From the NCBI GenBank assembly GCA_001698425.1, contig MBRE01000065.1:3248-67247 (forward strand): 64,000 bases of DNA, given 5' to 3'. This DNA is from Oscillatoriales cyanobacterium USR001. GTDB taxonomy: Bacteria; Cyanobacteriota; Cyanobacteriia; Cyanobacteriales; Microcoleaceae. The notes below the pieces were generated by a model. The model saw nothing but the letters and a program-made list of their open reading frames with translations, was not told the DNA's origin and did no database searches. The position numbers were made by a program, and so were the translations under genes. Below are positions 42,693 to 53,191 of this stretch, in pieces (the first letter of the stretch is position 1; each line of letters opens with the position of its first letter).

Positions 42693-44657
42693 CTATTTAA
42701 TAAAAATCCCCAAACCATTATGCACAGCCGCCGCAGTTTCTATCGGTCGATCGAGTAATTCTCCTCCTAAATAAAGACTTGTCGAACTTCCACCATCAAA
42801 ATTTAAGGCTTCAACTACTCCCAATTGCTGCATAATTTGAGCGATATCCGCAAAAGTTGCCCCCGCGCCACCGGCGCGATTGTAAATAGTAACTATTAAC
42901 AAGTTTCCTGTTGCAGTAATCCCAACGGCACTCCGAATCGCTGTTTGGGAAACGTAAGCATTGCTAAATCCTTCAGCTTTAGGATCTAGCACTACTTGAC
43001 TTTTTTGTACTAATACTGGTCCGCCGGCTAAAATGTAGGGATAGCGGTTAAAATCAGCGGGAATTGTGACAGTTTCTAGGCGCAAATTAGTCCCGATCGC
43101 TAACTGATTGGCGGCTGTTTGATGAGAACGTAATGCCAATAAGTAGCCATTTTTGGGGATAGGAAATTTAGTTTTATCCGCCGCACCTCCGGGAGTTTGA
43201 CTGATAACTTGATTGTTGTCAACTGTCACAATAATTTCACCATCAGAAAAAGGCGTATAATTTGCTCCCCATTCCGCAGTGTAGCGACCAATTCCTGCTT
43301 GCACGTAAGCACTATTTAGGTGCGTAATAGCTAAACGATCGCCTTTTGAAGTAATTACAGTTTCTTGCAGGCTCAAGCGGTTAATTTTCATCTCTCCGGC
43401 ATCATTCCAAGCGATCGCACCTCGATTTAAAATTGGCCCCGATAGCCACCGATTGTCACGCCGAATCGCCCCCAAAGCTAACCGATTAATCCGATTAAAA
43501 AAGCCGGAATTGATCGCCGCGATCGCACGATTATCAGCAGCTATTTTTAACAGAGGTGCTGTCCTAGTTTCAATAGGTGGATTGTTTAAAATTGGTCTAA
43601 TTTTAATTCCAGATTGGCGAGGATTAACTTCTAAAGAAAACACAGGAAACCGCGCATTTCCTAAGTTGCGATATTGACTCCGCCATCTAATACCAGGATT
43701 CCAGAGAATATCTCTTTCTACTAGGTAATCGGGACGAATATCAATAACTAAGCGATCGCGATTACCCAAAGAGAAAATCATCGGCCGCCAACCCAAAGGA
43801 ATATTAACTCGAATGTAAGTGCGATCGCCCGCCGCCGATTCTACCCTAAGTAATTTGAGATATTTTCCCTTCGTAAAAGTCCGCCCAACCCAAGCCGGAT
43901 CGAGTTTTCCATCCACGACAATTAACCATTCCTGAGTATCTGCAACTGCCGATTTATCCTGAGAGTTAGGTTTAGTTGGATCGTCGGGAGTAGGTTTAGT
44001 TGGATCGTCAGGCGTATCCTTCGGAATCAGCGTCGGTTTATCTACATAATTAAGCCGCCAAGACGTAGGGCGATCTAAATCCAAAACAATGCGATCGCCC
44101 CATTCCTGCTGTCCTTGACGAATTCCTCCAACTTGGGCTGGTAAGGTAATAATTTTGAGAATATTACCCTCTTTAGACATTTGCCAACCAACTTTCTTAG
44201 CAAAATCTGTAATATCTAAATAGCGATATTGAGAAGTTAAACGAGTAACAAGACCATCATTTTCAACCTGCGAAAACCATTCGATCGGTTGTTTAGCTGA
44301 GTTAACAGAATTTAATAGATTAATACCCGTTATTTGCATTAAACTCACATCAGAAATCCAAGTACGAAAACCACCAGAAGCCCCCATCGATTCAATAGTC
44401 CAGGGAGCCCAAAAAGTACGACCATTTAAAGATACTTGGCGACCTTGGTTTTCCGGTTGAGGAGATAGTGTTGCTTGAGTCAATTTTGCCTCCGCTGGGT
44501 AAATTGGGAATTGGCGATCGAGAATTGGCAATGAGGTATTGACAAATATCTCTTTATCTGATTCAGCTATAGCTGTTGAGGTTCCGACCAAACACCAAGC
44601 GATCGAGATCGCAGATATTACCCAAAAATCAAACACAAACCCAAAGAATTTAACCAT
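42693..44657 (-). CDS. Exported phosphodiester glycosidase-family protein (NAGPA-like)
   Basis: From the ATG at 44657 the protein has 654 residues; the frame upstream to 44849 is probably non-coding. A signal peptide (MVKFFGFVFDFWVISAISIA, then TAIAE) marks export. The C-terminal half shows NAGPA/phosphodiester glycosidase motifs: IAAINSGFFNRINRLALGAI, GYLLALRSHQTA, and near the end ALNFDGGSSTSLYLGGEL. The N-terminal half holds a beta-rich domain, and a TKPTPDDPTKP linker separates the parts. This family cleaves sugar phosphodiesters or related glycan links; the substrate here is unknown, probably in cell-envelope polymer. Confidence 0.8.
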   Translation of the reverse strand: MVKFFGFVFDFWVISAISIAWCLVGTSTAIAESDKEIFVNTSLPILDRQFPIYPAEAKLTQATLSPQPENQGRQVSLNGRTFWAPWTIESMGASGGFRTWISDVSLMQITGINLLNSVNSAKQPIEWFSQVENDGLVTRLTSQYRYLDITDFAKKVGWQMSKEGNILKIITLPAQVGGIRQGQQEWGDRIVLDLDRPTSWRLNYVDKPTLIPKDTPDDPTKPTPDDPTKPNSQDKSAVADTQEWLIVVDGKLDPAWVGRTFTKGKYLKLLRVESAAGDRTYIRVNIPLGWRPMIFSLGNRDRLVIDIRPDYLVERDILWNPGIRWRSQYRNLGNARFPVFSLEVNPRQSGIKIRPILNNPPIETRTAPLLKIAADNRAIAAINSGFFNRINRLALGAIRRDNRWLSGPILNRGAIAWNDAGEMKINRLSLQETVITSKGDRLAITHLNSAYVQAGIGRYTAEWGANYTPFSDGEIIVTVDNNQVISQTPGGAADKTKFPIPKNGYLLALRSHQTAANQLAIGTNLRLETVTIPADFNRYPYILAGGPVLVQKSQVVLDPKAEGFSNAYVSQTAIRSAVGITATGNLLIVTIYNRAGGAGATFADIAQIMQQLGVVEALNFDGGSSTSLYLGGELLDRPIETAAAVHNGLGIFIK

Positions 44658-44846
44658 AATCTTAACTTTGAAACTGCGACTATATTTAATAAGCAAATGC
44701 CATTCTAAATCTAGGCGAATGTCATTTGCCCCTACCAAATCTGGAGGCACTGCGTAAGGACCGCGCCCCCGTGCCTGCCCCAAACCCAAAAGGGGCAACC
44801 ACAGAGGGATTGCCCCTACAAAAGAATCAAGACTTACGCAGGGGGT

Positions 44847-44893
44847 CAAAAACCCGGTTAAAGCAATGATTTTGGTCAGAAACCGGGTTTTTT
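44847..44893. terminator. Hairpin with AAAACCCGGTT / AACCGGGTTTTTT
   Basis: Stem of about 11 bp followed by a T-run on the plus strand, in the intergenic region upstream of both the glycosidase and the glutamate synthase gene. It looks like a rho-independent terminator, but no plus-strand gene ends before it, so it may be a dispersed repeat. Confidence 0.45.
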
Positions 44894-45282
44894 GCGTAAA
44901 TCCTAAGAATGAAACCGCCCTGCTCCCCAGCCCTCCCCAAGAATCAGGGCAGGTGAATTTTTCATCTTTGTATAAATGATGCCGTTCAGTTAATCTATAA
45001 TGATAACTTCGTTTTTATTGGTAGCTCAACCACGAAGATGCCTAGCCTGCTGACTGGGAAAGCATTTAAGGGCGAATTATATACCGACAAGGAAACAATA
45101 CCGTATTATGCGTAACATTTCCACAGACTAACTATGAGGATAATTAGGATCTGCAACTAGGGTTTCTGGGTAACATCATGGCAGGATCAATAGTGAACTT
45201 TAATTAAATTTTCTTGCTCTTTGCTGTTTTAGGGTTTACCATTTTCCCTACAATCCACCCATCCTCTTCAATTAATGAAGGA
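44894..45282. other. Intergenic region upstream of glutamate synthase
   Basis: About 390 bp without a plausible gene on either strand. It should hold the glutamate synthase promoter. No clear NtcA site (GTA-N8-TAC) was found by eye. Confidence 0.4.
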
Positions 45283-45312
45283 AAAAGGAAGAAGGAAGAA
45301 GGAAGAAGCAAC
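45283..45312. repeat. GAAGGAA heptamer array
   Basis: Four or so units of AAGGAAG / GAAGAAG, in the opposite sense to the CTTCCTT arrays at 53021 and 60774. Confidence 0.8.
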
Positions 45313-45329
45313 CAGCCACCAAAAACCAA

Positions 45330-45376
45330 CAGTTAACAGTTAACAGTTAACAGTTAACAGTTAACAATTAACAACC
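45330..45376. repeat. AACAGTT heptamer array
   Basis: About six 7 bp units of AACAGTT / AACAATT, 40 bp before the glutamate synthase ATG. The array also occurs, with its complement, at 60712-60757. Confidence 0.85.
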
Positions 45377-45415
45377 AACACTCACCAAAAATCACAACAA
45401 ATAATATCAATTGAC

Positions 45416-48400
45416 ATGGGGAATACGAGCGTGAATCATAACCGAAATCTGCATTCAGCCAACACCGGAACGACCTATCCCGGCCAAAGATGGCTAGTAG
45501 AAGAAAGAGATGCTTGTGGAGTTGGTTTTATTGCTAATCAAACCGGAGAAGCCACCCACGAAATTATCGCCAAAGCATTACCAGCTTTAACTTGTCTGGA
45601 GCATCGTGGCGGTTGTAGCGCTGACTCAGATTCGGGTGACGGGGCTGGATTAATGACAGCGATTCCTTGGGAATTACTAAAGATTGAATTTGCCGAAAAA
45701 GGCATAGAAATTCCTGCGCCGGAGAATTGCGGCGTAGCCATGATTTTCCTACCCACCGATCGGCAACAAACCGCCGTAGCACGTCAACTTATTGAACGAG
45801 TGCTAAAAGAGCAAAATTTCACCCTTTTAGCATGGCGAAAAGTCCCTGTAAAACCAGAAGTTTTAGGTAGACAAGCACGGGAAAATCAACCAGAAATTGA
45901 ACAATTAATTATTACCTCGGAAAAATTGCGTGGTGATGAGTTGGAACGTCAATTATTTCTTACCCGCCGAATCATTGGAGAACTACTTTCTCAAGATCCT
46001 ACTTTCCCACGCAAAGAATTTTACATCTGTTCCTTTTCCAGTCGCACAATTGTCTATAAAGGTATGGTGCGATCGGCTGTTTTAGGAGAATTTTACACAG
46101 ACTTAATCAATCCCTCCTACAAAAGTTCTTTCGCCGTCTATCACCGTCGATTTAGCACGAATACCATGCCTCGATGGCCCTTAGCTCAACCAATGCGCTT
46201 GTTAGGACACAATGGCGAAATTAACACGCTGTTAGGTAACATCAATTGGATGACAGCCCGGGAAGCAGATTTGACTCATCCCAACTGGAATGAAACCGAA
46301 ATTCCGGCTTTTAAACCAACAGTTGATGGAGACAATAGCGACTCCGCCAACTTAGATAATGTCATGGAGTTGTTAGTACGTTCTGGTCGCTCAACTTTAG
46401 AATCATTGATGATTTTAGTCCCAGAAGCCTATAAAAATCAACCGGCTTTGGCAGCCTATCCTGAAATTGTCGATTTCTACGAATATTACAGCGGCATTCA
46501 AGAGCCTTGGGATGGACCGGCACTGCTGGTATTTAGTGATGGTAAACAAGTTGGCGCAACTTTGGATAGAAATGGTTTGCGGCCGGCTCGTTACTGCATT
46601 ACTAAAGATGGTTTAGTGATCGTGTCTTCAGAAGCTGGAGTTGTCGATCTTCCAGAAACCGACATTATAGAAAAAGGTCGTTTGGGACCGGGACAAATGA
46701 TTGCGGTGGATTTAGATACTAAGGCGGTGTTGAAAAATTGGGAAATTAAGCAACAAGCTGCTAAGAAATATCCTTACGGTGCATGGTTGCAAGAAGGCCG
46801 TCAGACAATGGCAGCGGGGAGTTTTAGTGATAGTGTGAAACTGGAACCACAAACTTTACTCCGCCATCAAACGGCTTTTGGTTACACGGCGGAAGACTTG
46901 GAAATGGTAATTTCTGATATGGCAAGTACGGGGAAAGAACCGACTTTCTGTATGGGAGATGATATTCCTTTGGCGGTGTTGTCTCAGCGTCCTCACTTGC
47001 TTTATGACTATTTTAAACAGCGTTTTGCTCAGGTGACAAATCCGCCGATCGACCCGCTACGGGAAGGGATGGTGATGTCTTTAAGTATGCAGTTAGGTGA
47101 GAGGGGAAATTTATTGGAAGCGAAGCCAGAAAATGCGCGGATGCTGAAGATTAATTCGCCGGTGTTGAATGAGGCAGAATTGGCTTGGATTAAGGGGCAA
47201 AATGCTTTTCCAGTGCGGGAATTGTCAACATTGTATGCGATCGCGTTGGGTCCGACTGGTTTAGCAACTGCGGTACAACAACTTTGCCAGGAAGCGGTAC
47301 AAGCGGTGGATGCGGGGGCAAAAATTTTGATTTTAAGCGATCGCATTCGAGAAATTGACACCGAAAATACTTACATTCCTCCCATGTTAGCTGTCGGTGC
47401 GGTTCACCACCATTTAATCCGTCAAGGTTTGCGGATGAAAGCCTCGTTAGTTGTGGATACCGCCGGCTGTTGGAGCACTCACCATTTTGCTTGTTTAATT
47501 GGTTACGGCGCAAGTGCAATTTGCCCTTATTTAGCCTTAGAAAGTGTAGGTCATTGGTGGTCAGATGCCAAGACTCAAGCTTTAATGGAACGCGGAAAAC
47601 TTGCTAAAATTACTATTGCCGGCGCGAAGGCTAAATATCGCAAAGCGGTAGAAGATGGCTTGCTCAAAATTATGTCAAAAATGGGGATTTCGCTGCTATC
47701 TAGCTATCAAGCAGCCCAAATTTTTGAAGCCATTGGTATTGGTGGTGATTTGCTAGAATTAGGTTTCCGAGGAACTGTTTCTCGAATTGGTGGTTTGACT
47801 GTGGAAGAATTAGCCCAAGAAGTGATGTCTTTCCACAGTCGTGCTTTCCCAGAATTGACTGGGAAAAAGTTAGAAAATTATGGCTTTGTGCAGTTTCGCC
47901 CAGGTGGTGAATATCACATGAATAGCCCAGAAATGGCTAAAGCGCTGCATAAAGCGGTGACTAACTTTAAGGCAGAAAATGGCAACGGGAAAGTTACTGA
48001 AGATCAAACTGCTTATGACCATTATGAGGTCTATAAGCAACAATTAGAAAATCGACCAATTACTGCTTTGCGGGATTTGTTAGATTTTAATAGCGATCGC
48101 GCTCCCATTCCCCTATCTGAAGTAGAATCAGTCACAGATATTGTCAAGCGATTTGCTACTGGTGGGATGTCTTTAGGTGCTTTGAGCCCGGAAGCCCATG
48201 AAACCCTCGCGATCGCCATGAATCGCCTCGGTGGTAAGTCAAATTCTGGAGAAGGTGGGGAAGATCCGAAGCGATATAATGTCGTAAATGATGTCAACAA
48301 TCTGGGAATTTCACCCACATTTGCTCACTTAAATGGTTTGCAAAATGGCGACACCGCCAACTCCGCAATTAAACAAGTAGCTTCTGGGCGTTTTGGCGTA

Positions 48401-50113
48401 ACTCCTGAGTATTTAATGAGTGGCAAACAAATAGAAATTAAAATTGCCCAAGGTGCAAAACCCGGAGAAGGCGGCCAATTACCAGGACCAAAAGTAAGTG
48501 AATATATCGCTTATTTACGGCGCTCCAAACCAGGAGTAACATTAATTTCTCCACCGCCGCACCATGATATTTACTCGATTGAAGACTTGGCACAATTAAT
48601 TTTTGACTTGCACCAAATTAACCCAAAAGCAGGTGTTTCTGTTAAATTAGTTGCCGAAGTTGGTATCGGTACAGTGGCGGCGGGTGTGGCCAAGGCAAAT
48701 GCCGATGTAATTCAAATTTCAGGCCATGATGGTGGTACTGGTGCTTCGCCTTTGTCTTCCATTAAACACGCGGGAGCTCCTTGGGAATTAGGGTTAACAG
48801 AAGTGCATCGAGTGTTAATGGAAAATCAACTGCGCGATCGCGTTTTATTGCGAGTTGATGGTGGTTTAAAGACTGGTTGGGATGTGGTAATGGGTGCTTT
48901 AATGGGCGCTCAGGAATACGGATTTGGTTCCGTTGCCATGATCGCCGAAGGCTGTATTATGGCTCGAATTTGCCACACAAATAACTGCCCAGTAGGGGTA
49001 GCAACGCAACAGGAAAACTTGCGGAAACGTTTTCCTGGTACGCCCGCCCACGTAGTTAATTTCTTCTACTTTGTCGCCGAAGAAGTGCGGAGTTTGTTAG
49101 CAAAATTAGGCTATCATTCCTTGGGTGAAATTATTGGACGCGGTGACTTATTGAAGGTACGGGAAGGCGTGAATTTAACTAAGACAGCAGCTTTAAATTT
49201 AGACTGTCTGACTCAGTTACCTGATGCAAGATACGATCGCAGTTTCTTAGTAGAAAAAGATGTCCATAGTAACGGTCCAGTATTGGATGACACGCTGTTG
49301 GCGGATGCTGAAATTCAAAATGCGATCGCCAATCACGGTCATGTTACTAAGGATATTAAGTTAGTTAACACCGATCGCACTGTCGGAGCGCGACTCAGCG
49401 GTGTAATTGCCCAAAAATACGGAAACAGCGGTTTTGCAGGCCAAATCAACCTCAATTTCACTGGTAGCGCCGGTCAAAGCTTTGGCGCATTCAATTTACC
49501 AGGAATGATTCTTACCCTTTCAGGAGAAGCTAACGATTACGTTGGTAAAGGAATGCACGGCGGTGAAATTATTATTAAACCCCCCGCCAATGCTACATAT
49601 AATCCTGCGGAAAACGTCATAGTTGGCAATACTTGCTTATACGGGGCCACCGGTGGTTATCTATTTGCTAATGGTAAAGCTGGAGAGCGTTTTGCCGTTC
49701 GCAATTCAATGGCAAAAGCAGTTATTGAAGGTGCTGGCGATCACTGTTGCGAATACATGACTGGCGGTGTAGTCGTAGTATTAGGAAATGTTGGTCGCAA
49801 CGTTGGCGCTGGTATGACTGGCGGTTTAGGCTATTTCCTAGATGAAGATGGGACTTTCCCCGCTCATGTTAACCCTGAAATTGTTAAAATGCAGCGAGTA
49901 AATTCACCCGCTGGCGAACAACAATTAAAAGAGTTAATTCAGGATCATGGCGATCGCACTAATTCTCAGAAAGCCAAACATATTTTAGCCAATTGGTCTG
50001 AATATTTGCCCAAAATTTGGCAAGTTGTTCCTCCCAGTGAAGCTAATACACCAGAAGCCAGTGCAGAGACTACCACAGAAACAGAAAAAGTTGCATTAAA
50101 AGCTCAGAAATAA
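45416..50113 (+). CDS. Ferredoxin-dependent glutamate synthase
   Basis: A 1565-residue single-chain glutamate synthase, the normal length for the cyanobacterial ferredoxin enzyme. The N-terminal nucleophile is Cys34 ([10 protein letters not shown]) after a ~33-residue propeptide. The amidotransferase domain, central domain, FMN-binding synthase domain ([24 protein letters not shown]) and C-terminal beta-helix ([29 protein letters not shown]) follow in order. The 3Fe-4S cysteines are C1180, C1186 and C1191. It makes two glutamates from glutamine and 2-oxoglutarate with reduced ferredoxin and completes ammonium assimilation. No separate small NADPH subunit gene adjoins, as expected. Confidence 0.95.
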   Translation: MGNTSVNHNRNLHSANTGTTYPGQRWLVEERDACGVGFIANQTGEATHEIIAKALPALTCLEHRGGCSADSDSGDGAGLMTAIPWELLKIEFAEKGIEIPAPENCGVAMIFLPTDRQQTAVARQLIERVLKEQNFTLLAWRKVPVKPEVLGRQARENQPEIEQLIITSEKLRGDELERQLFLTRRIIGELLSQDPTFPRKEFYICSFSSRTIVYKGMVRSAVLGEFYTDLINPSYKSSFAVYHRRFSTNTMPRWPLAQPMRLLGHNGEINTLLGNINWMTAREADLTHPNWNETEIPAFKPTVDGDNSDSANLDNVMELLVRSGRSTLESLMILVPEAYKNQPALAAYPEIVDFYEYYSGIQEPWDGPALLVFSDGKQVGATLDRNGLRPARYCITKDGLVIVSSEAGVVDLPETDIIEKGRLGPGQMIAVDLDTKAVLKNWEIKQQAAKKYPYGAWLQEGRQTMAAGSFSDSVKLEPQTLLRHQTAFGYTAEDLEMVISDMASTGKEPTFCMGDDIPLAVLSQRPHLLYDYFKQRFAQVTNPPIDPLREGMVMSLSMQLGERGNLLEAKPENARMLKINSPVLNEAELAWIKGQNAFPVRELSTLYAIALGPTGLATAVQQLCQEAVQAVDAGAKILILSDRIREIDTENTYIPPMLAVGAVHHHLIRQGLRMKASLVVDTAGCWSTHHFACLIGYGASAICPYLALESVGHWWSDAKTQALMERGKLAKITIAGAKAKYRKAVEDGLLKIMSKMGISLLSSYQAAQIFEAIGIGGDLLELGFRGTVSRIGGLTVEELAQEVMSFHSRAFPELTGKKLENYGFVQFRPGGEYHMNSPEMAKALHKAVTNFKAENGNGKVTEDQTAYDHYEVYKQQLENRPITALRDLLDFNSDRAPIPLSEVESVTDIVKRFATGGMSLGALSPEAHETLAIAMNRLGGKSNSGEGGEDPKRYNVVNDVNNLGISPTFAHLNGLQNGDTANSAIKQVASGRFGVTPEYLMSGKQIEIKIAQGAKPGEGGQLPGPKVSEYIAYLRRSKPGVTLISPPPHHDIYSIEDLAQLIFDLHQINPKAGVSVKLVAEVGIGTVAAGVAKANADVIQISGHDGGTGASPLSSIKHAGAPWELGLTEVHRVLMENQLRDRVLLRVDGGLKTGWDVVMGALMGAQEYGFGSVAMIAEGCIMARICHTNNCPVGVATQQENLRKRFPGTPAHVVNFFYFVAEEVRSLLAKLGYHSLGEIIGRGDLLKVREGVNLTKTAALNLDCLTQLPDARYDRSFLVEKDVHSNGPVLDDTLLADAEIQNAIANHGHVTKDIKLVNTDRTVGARLSGVIAQKYGNSGFAGQINLNFTGSAGQSFGAFNLPGMILTLSGEANDYVGKGMHGGEIIIKPPANATYNPAENVIVGNTCLYGATGGYLFANGKAGERFAVRNSMAKAVIEGAGDHCCEYMTGGVVVVLGNVGRNVGAGMTGGLGYFLDEDGTFPAHVNPEIVKMQRVNSPAGEQQLKELIQDHGDRTNSQKAKHILANWSEYLPKIWQVVPPSEANTPEASAETTTETEKVALKAQK

Positions 50114-50124
50114 CAATGCAATTG

Positions 50125-50152
50125 TTGGGCGGGCAAAATGCCCGCCCTAGAA
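50125..50152 (+). terminator. GGGCGGGCAAAATGCCCGCCC hairpin
   Basis: A near-perfect stem directly after the glutamate synthase stop, 12 bases downstream. It is the likely transcript end even though the following T-run is weak. Confidence 0.6.
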
Positions 50153-50203
50153 ATTACAATAGACAAGAAAGCAAAAGTTCATTAAAAAAGTCCGCATGAT
50201 TTA

Positions 50204-50230
50204 GTTTGTAGTAAGCGCTTTAGCGCTCTT
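50204..50230. repeat. REP-like palindrome (copy 4, partial)
   Basis: TTTGTAGTAAGCGCTTTAGC followed by GCTCTTT; the right arm is missing. Confidence 0.7.
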
Positions 50231-50334
50231 TTTAGGAATTGGAGGCCCAGCGATCGCAGACTTTAGGAGAGTTGAATGAATTTTTGGTTAAACTAGGTTA
50301 TATCACTTTTAAATAATTTAGGAGTTAACTTAAG

Positions 50335-50703
50335 ATGACTAATCAAGATATAAATATTATTCGTACTGAGCGCGGGCTAACTATTTCTGGTTCTCGGATC
50401 TCTTTGTATGATGTGATGGATTTACTCAGGGCTGATTATCCGCCGAAGTTGATCCGCGATCGCTTTAATTTGACAGATGCGGAAATAAATGTGGCTTTGG
50501 CTTACATTGCGGATCATCCTGTTGAGGTGGAGGCTGAATATCAAGAGGTACGGGCGACGCGGGAGGAGATTTATCAATATTGGCAAGATCAAAATCGCGA
50601 ACATTTTGATCGAATTGCCACTAAGCCACGCACTGCTTCACAATTGGAACTTTTAGCAAGATTGGAACAGCAAAAAAAGGAGCGTGGTTTGGTTTGGGCG
50701 TAA
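50335..50703 (+). CDS. DUF433 domain protein (orphan paralogue)
   Basis: A 122-residue protein similar to the one at 39598: INIIRTERGLTISGSRISLY and YPPKLIRDRFNLTDAEINVA match the DUF433 fold. TAGGAG lies about ten bases before the ATG. No DUF5615-like toxin gene follows; the next sense-strand gene is far away, so this is an orphan antitoxin-type gene, or a regulator. The C-terminal helix ends in EQQKKERGLVWA. Confidence 0.8.
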   Translation: MTNQDINIIRTERGLTISGSRISLYDVMDLLRADYPPKLIRDRFNLTDAEINVALAYIADHPVEVEAEYQEVRATREEIYQYWQDQNREHFDRIATKPRTASQLELLARLEQQKKERGLVWA

Positions 50704-50777
50704 ATTTTTTGGTTGATTTTAATTTAGATGGCTATGCTGTTGTCCTGCTTGGTATTTTGATTAAAGGTGTGATATTG

Positions 50778-51170
50778 TCATCCGACAGTTATAGGTTGTT
50801 CTCGACCCCAAAATACTTCTATTTCGTGAGAAAATTGAAGCGTCGTCTTACCCATGTACTGACGTGCTTTTGATAACCATTCTGGGTTATCTCCTAGACG
50901 TTCACACACTGTTACTGCAACAACTTCTTGCACTTTAATATCTTCGTGATTGGCTAATTGTTCGAGAAAAGTAAATATTTGCTTGAGACTTGGTTGATTA
51001 TGTGATTCAAGCAAAGAGATTAAGTAGGGGTTAAGCAAATCGCCAAAGATAATGTGAGCCCCTGGTTGTTCAGTTCCCCACCACTCTAGCTCTAACTCAT
51101 AACTTGGTCGAAGTTCGGGTACTACTTCAACTAGCTTTTCTCCTATGTTTTCAAATCTAAATTCGCTCAT
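50778..51170 (-). CDS. Hypothetical protein, 130 aa
   Basis: From the ATG at 51170 the protein has 130 residues (a longer frame to 51206 adds 12). It is acidic and helical with a WWGTEQPGAHIIFGDLLNPY segment and VTVCERLGDNPEWLSKARQY. It somewhat resembles small immunity-type helical proteins but no family is assigned with confidence. It is isolated, with no membrane segment. Confidence 0.5.
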   Translation of the reverse strand: MSEFRFENIGEKLVEVVPELRPSYELELEWWGTEQPGAHIIFGDLLNPYLISLLESHNQPSLKQIFTFLEQLANHEDIKVQEVVAVTVCERLGDNPEWLSKARQYMGKTTLQFSHEIEVFWGREQPITVG

Positions 51171-51352
51171 TTTTGTTGATGTTGGTGATATATATGATAT
51201 TGGCATGACTATGTTGAGACAATTATTAAACTACTTTGGTGGACTTCTTTGATTGATGTTAATTATTTTCATTATGATTAAATATATTACTTATCGATTA
51301 AATCGATTAAATATTATCCCTGAGAATAGTATACCTTCCTACCTTAATAGAT

Positions 51353-51454
51353 TTACGTTACTTGCAAAGCATATCGTAAATCTTCTAATATATCAGTTGC
51401 TATGGTTTGATCTTCTGTATTTAGGTTGCGTTCCCGAATTATCCTCTCTAAGTT
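51353..51454 (-). pseudogene. Gene fragment (C-terminal coding remnant)
   Basis: On the minus strand an open stretch reads RNLERIIRERNLNTEDQTIA, then TDILEDLRYALQVT and a stop at 51353. It starts right after an in-frame stop and has no ATG, so it looks like a decayed gene end, with coiled-coil-like composition. Weak evidence; could be chance. Confidence 0.3.
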
Positions 51455-51459
51455 TCGTA

Positions 51460-51897
51460 TTCTCTATTTTTTTCCTGTTGACTATAGGTCAAGACAATTA
51501 TAGCATTAAGGACTTTGAGATTGCTTAGCTTCGCTCGCAATGACATGATTATGTTTATTTATGTCCAACTACACAGCTATATACTATCTGGAATGTCGCG
51601 GGTGAAAATTTAAAGCTGAGTTTGGCTGATGGCTACTAATATGATAATCTAACAGCAAGTAACGCAAACAGGGATTGCAACACGATCGAGGCGCAGCCAT
51701 ACTCAAAGACAAGCGATCGCCGCGATCGTCAGCGAAAAAGCTGAGTATTGATACTCAATCTACTCCTTTAGGCTACAATAAGACTTTGAACCAAATTTTA
51801 GGACAAAGCGATCGCTTTACTGAGTAGCGAGAATCCAGAAATACTCAGAAAATATAGAAGAAAAAAACAGACAAAATTAATCATTAGGTAATCTCAA
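51460..51897. other. Intergenic region before the cNMP-histidine kinase
   Basis: About 440 bp without a believable gene. It contains several HIP1 sites and the perfect palindrome TGAGTATTGATACTCA at 51742-51757, with TACAAT at 51774-51779 as a possible -10. The palindrome might be an operator for the kinase gene. Confidence 0.45.
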
Positions 51898-52995
51898 ATG
51901 GATTTGGCATCCCATCGTTTTATCTCTTATTTCGACCAAGAACAAGCAGACCAACTATGCCAAGTGGCAGAAGTTGAAAGCTTTCCCCAGGAACAAGTTG
52001 TCTTTGAAGAAGGCGAAATTCCCGATTTTTTATACCTAGTTTTAGCAGGTCAAGTTGAGTTTAGCAAGCGCACAGCCTCCGGCAAATATCAAACCGTCGC
52101 CGTCGCCAAACCCAATGACTTTTTCGGCGAATTTGGTGTTTTAGACGGACAACCTCGCAGTGCTAGAGCCGTTGTTTGTCAGAATTCAACATTAGCTAAA
52201 ATTTCCCGCGACACTCTGATGGATACCTTACGAATTTCTAAAGGAAGCGCAGTATTACACCTTTTTGGCTACATTACTCAACACCTAAGATCCACCACAG
52301 ATCAATACGTGAAACAGTTAGTACACAAAGAAAAAATGGTTGTAGTTGGAGAAATGGTCAGCACTATTATTCACGACTTCAAAAGTCCGTTTACGGGGAT
52401 TCAATTATCAAGTGAAATGCTCAAAGAATTGCATCCTGATGAAGAAACAACTGAATGGTGCGATCTCATTCAATTGCAAGTGCAGCGAATGTTAGGTATG
52501 GCAGATGAAGTATTAGAATTTTCGCGTGGCAACGCAACCTTGAACAAAAAAAATATCAATTTATCCCAGACTTTGCAACAGTTTGAACGGCTAAATAGAG
52601 TTTATTTCGATAGTGCCAGTGTTGAGTTGGTAGTGCAGACAGGAGATGTGATTATTGAAGCAGATGAAAACAAAATTTTGCGGGTTTTGCAAAATTTAGT
52701 AGGGAATGCTGTGGAAGCTTTTGATGGCAAGGGTGGGAAAATTGAGATTAAGCTTGAGACAGAGGGAAAATGGGCAAAAATTATCATTTCTGACAATGGT
52801 CCGGGCATTCCAGAGTCAATTCGCGAACATTTATTTGACGCATTTGTCACTTTTGGTAAGCGCAGCGGTACGGGATTAGGCACTGCGATCGCGAAGTCAA
52901 TTATTGATGCTCATGGTGGTAATATTTCTTTTGATTCCCAATATTCTCAAGGAACAACTTTCTATCTTCGTTTGCCTCGTTTAATAACTGAATAA
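51898..52995 (+). CDS. Cyclic-nucleotide-binding sensor histidine kinase (soluble)
   Basis: A 365-residue soluble kinase. Residues ~10-130 form a cyclic-nucleotide-binding domain (EGEIPDFLYLVLAGQVEF and FFGEFGVLDGQPRSARAV), then HisKA with the phospho-acceptor H159 (IIHDFKSPFTGIQLSSEML), and an HATPase domain with N-box NLVGNAVEAF, DNGPGIP and GTGLGTAIAKSI. There are no transmembrane helices. A cAMP-type sensor linked to a histidine kinase is plausible, as in other cyanobacteria, but the ligand is not shown. No response regulator gene is adjacent. The 3' end is followed by a long CTTCCTT array. Confidence 0.87.
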   Translation: MDLASHRFISYFDQEQADQLCQVAEVESFPQEQVVFEEGEIPDFLYLVLAGQVEFSKRTASGKYQTVAVAKPNDFFGEFGVLDGQPRSARAVVCQNSTLAKISRDTLMDTLRISKGSAVLHLFGYITQHLRSTTDQYVKQLVHKEKMVVVGEMVSTIIHDFKSPFTGIQLSSEMLKELHPDEETTEWCDLIQLQVQRMLGMADEVLEFSRGNATLNKKNINLSQTLQQFERLNRVYFDSASVELVVQTGDVIIEADENKILRVLQNLVGNAVEAFDGKGGKIEIKLETEGKWAKIIISDNGPGIPESIREHLFDAFVTFGKRSGTGLGTAIAKSIIDAHGGNISFDSQYSQGTTFYLRLPRLITE

Positions 52996-53020
52996 TTATT
53001 ACCAAAACCCTTAATTTTCC

Positions 53021-53184
53021 TCCTCCTTCCTTCTTCCTTCTTCCTTCTTCTTCCTTCTTCCTTCTTCCTTCTTCTTCCTTCTTCCTTCTTCCTTCTTCCC
53101 TCTTCCTTCTTCCCTCTTCCTTCTTCCTTCTTCCTTCTTCCTTCTTCCTTCTTCCTTCTTCCTTCTTCCTTCTTCCTTCTTCCT
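53021..53184. repeat. CTTCCTT heptamer array upstream of mutL
   Basis: About 23 copies of a 7 bp CTTCCTT-type unit (with C/T variants) covering nearly the whole gap between the histidine kinase and mutL. It ends eight bases before the mutL ATG, so no purine-rich ribosome-binding site precedes mutL. Confidence 0.93.
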
Positions 53185-53191
53185 CAACGGA

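Noticed and set aside
44658-44849. Upstream extension of the phosphodiester glycosidase gene by 64 residues
   Set aside because: It would place 64 residues of repeat-derived sequence before a standard signal peptide that starts with the ATG at 44657.
45000-45120. Possible structured RNA or tRNA-like sequence upstream of glutamate synthase
   Set aside because: A GGTAGCTCAACCAC stretch looks tRNA-like, but no cloverleaf with acceptor stem and T-loop could be built.
51253-51528. 91-residue plus-strand frame with hydrophobic stretch
   Set aside because: AT-rich chance frame, no Shine-Dalgarno, no family-like pattern, and it covers the minus-strand remnant at 51353-51454.
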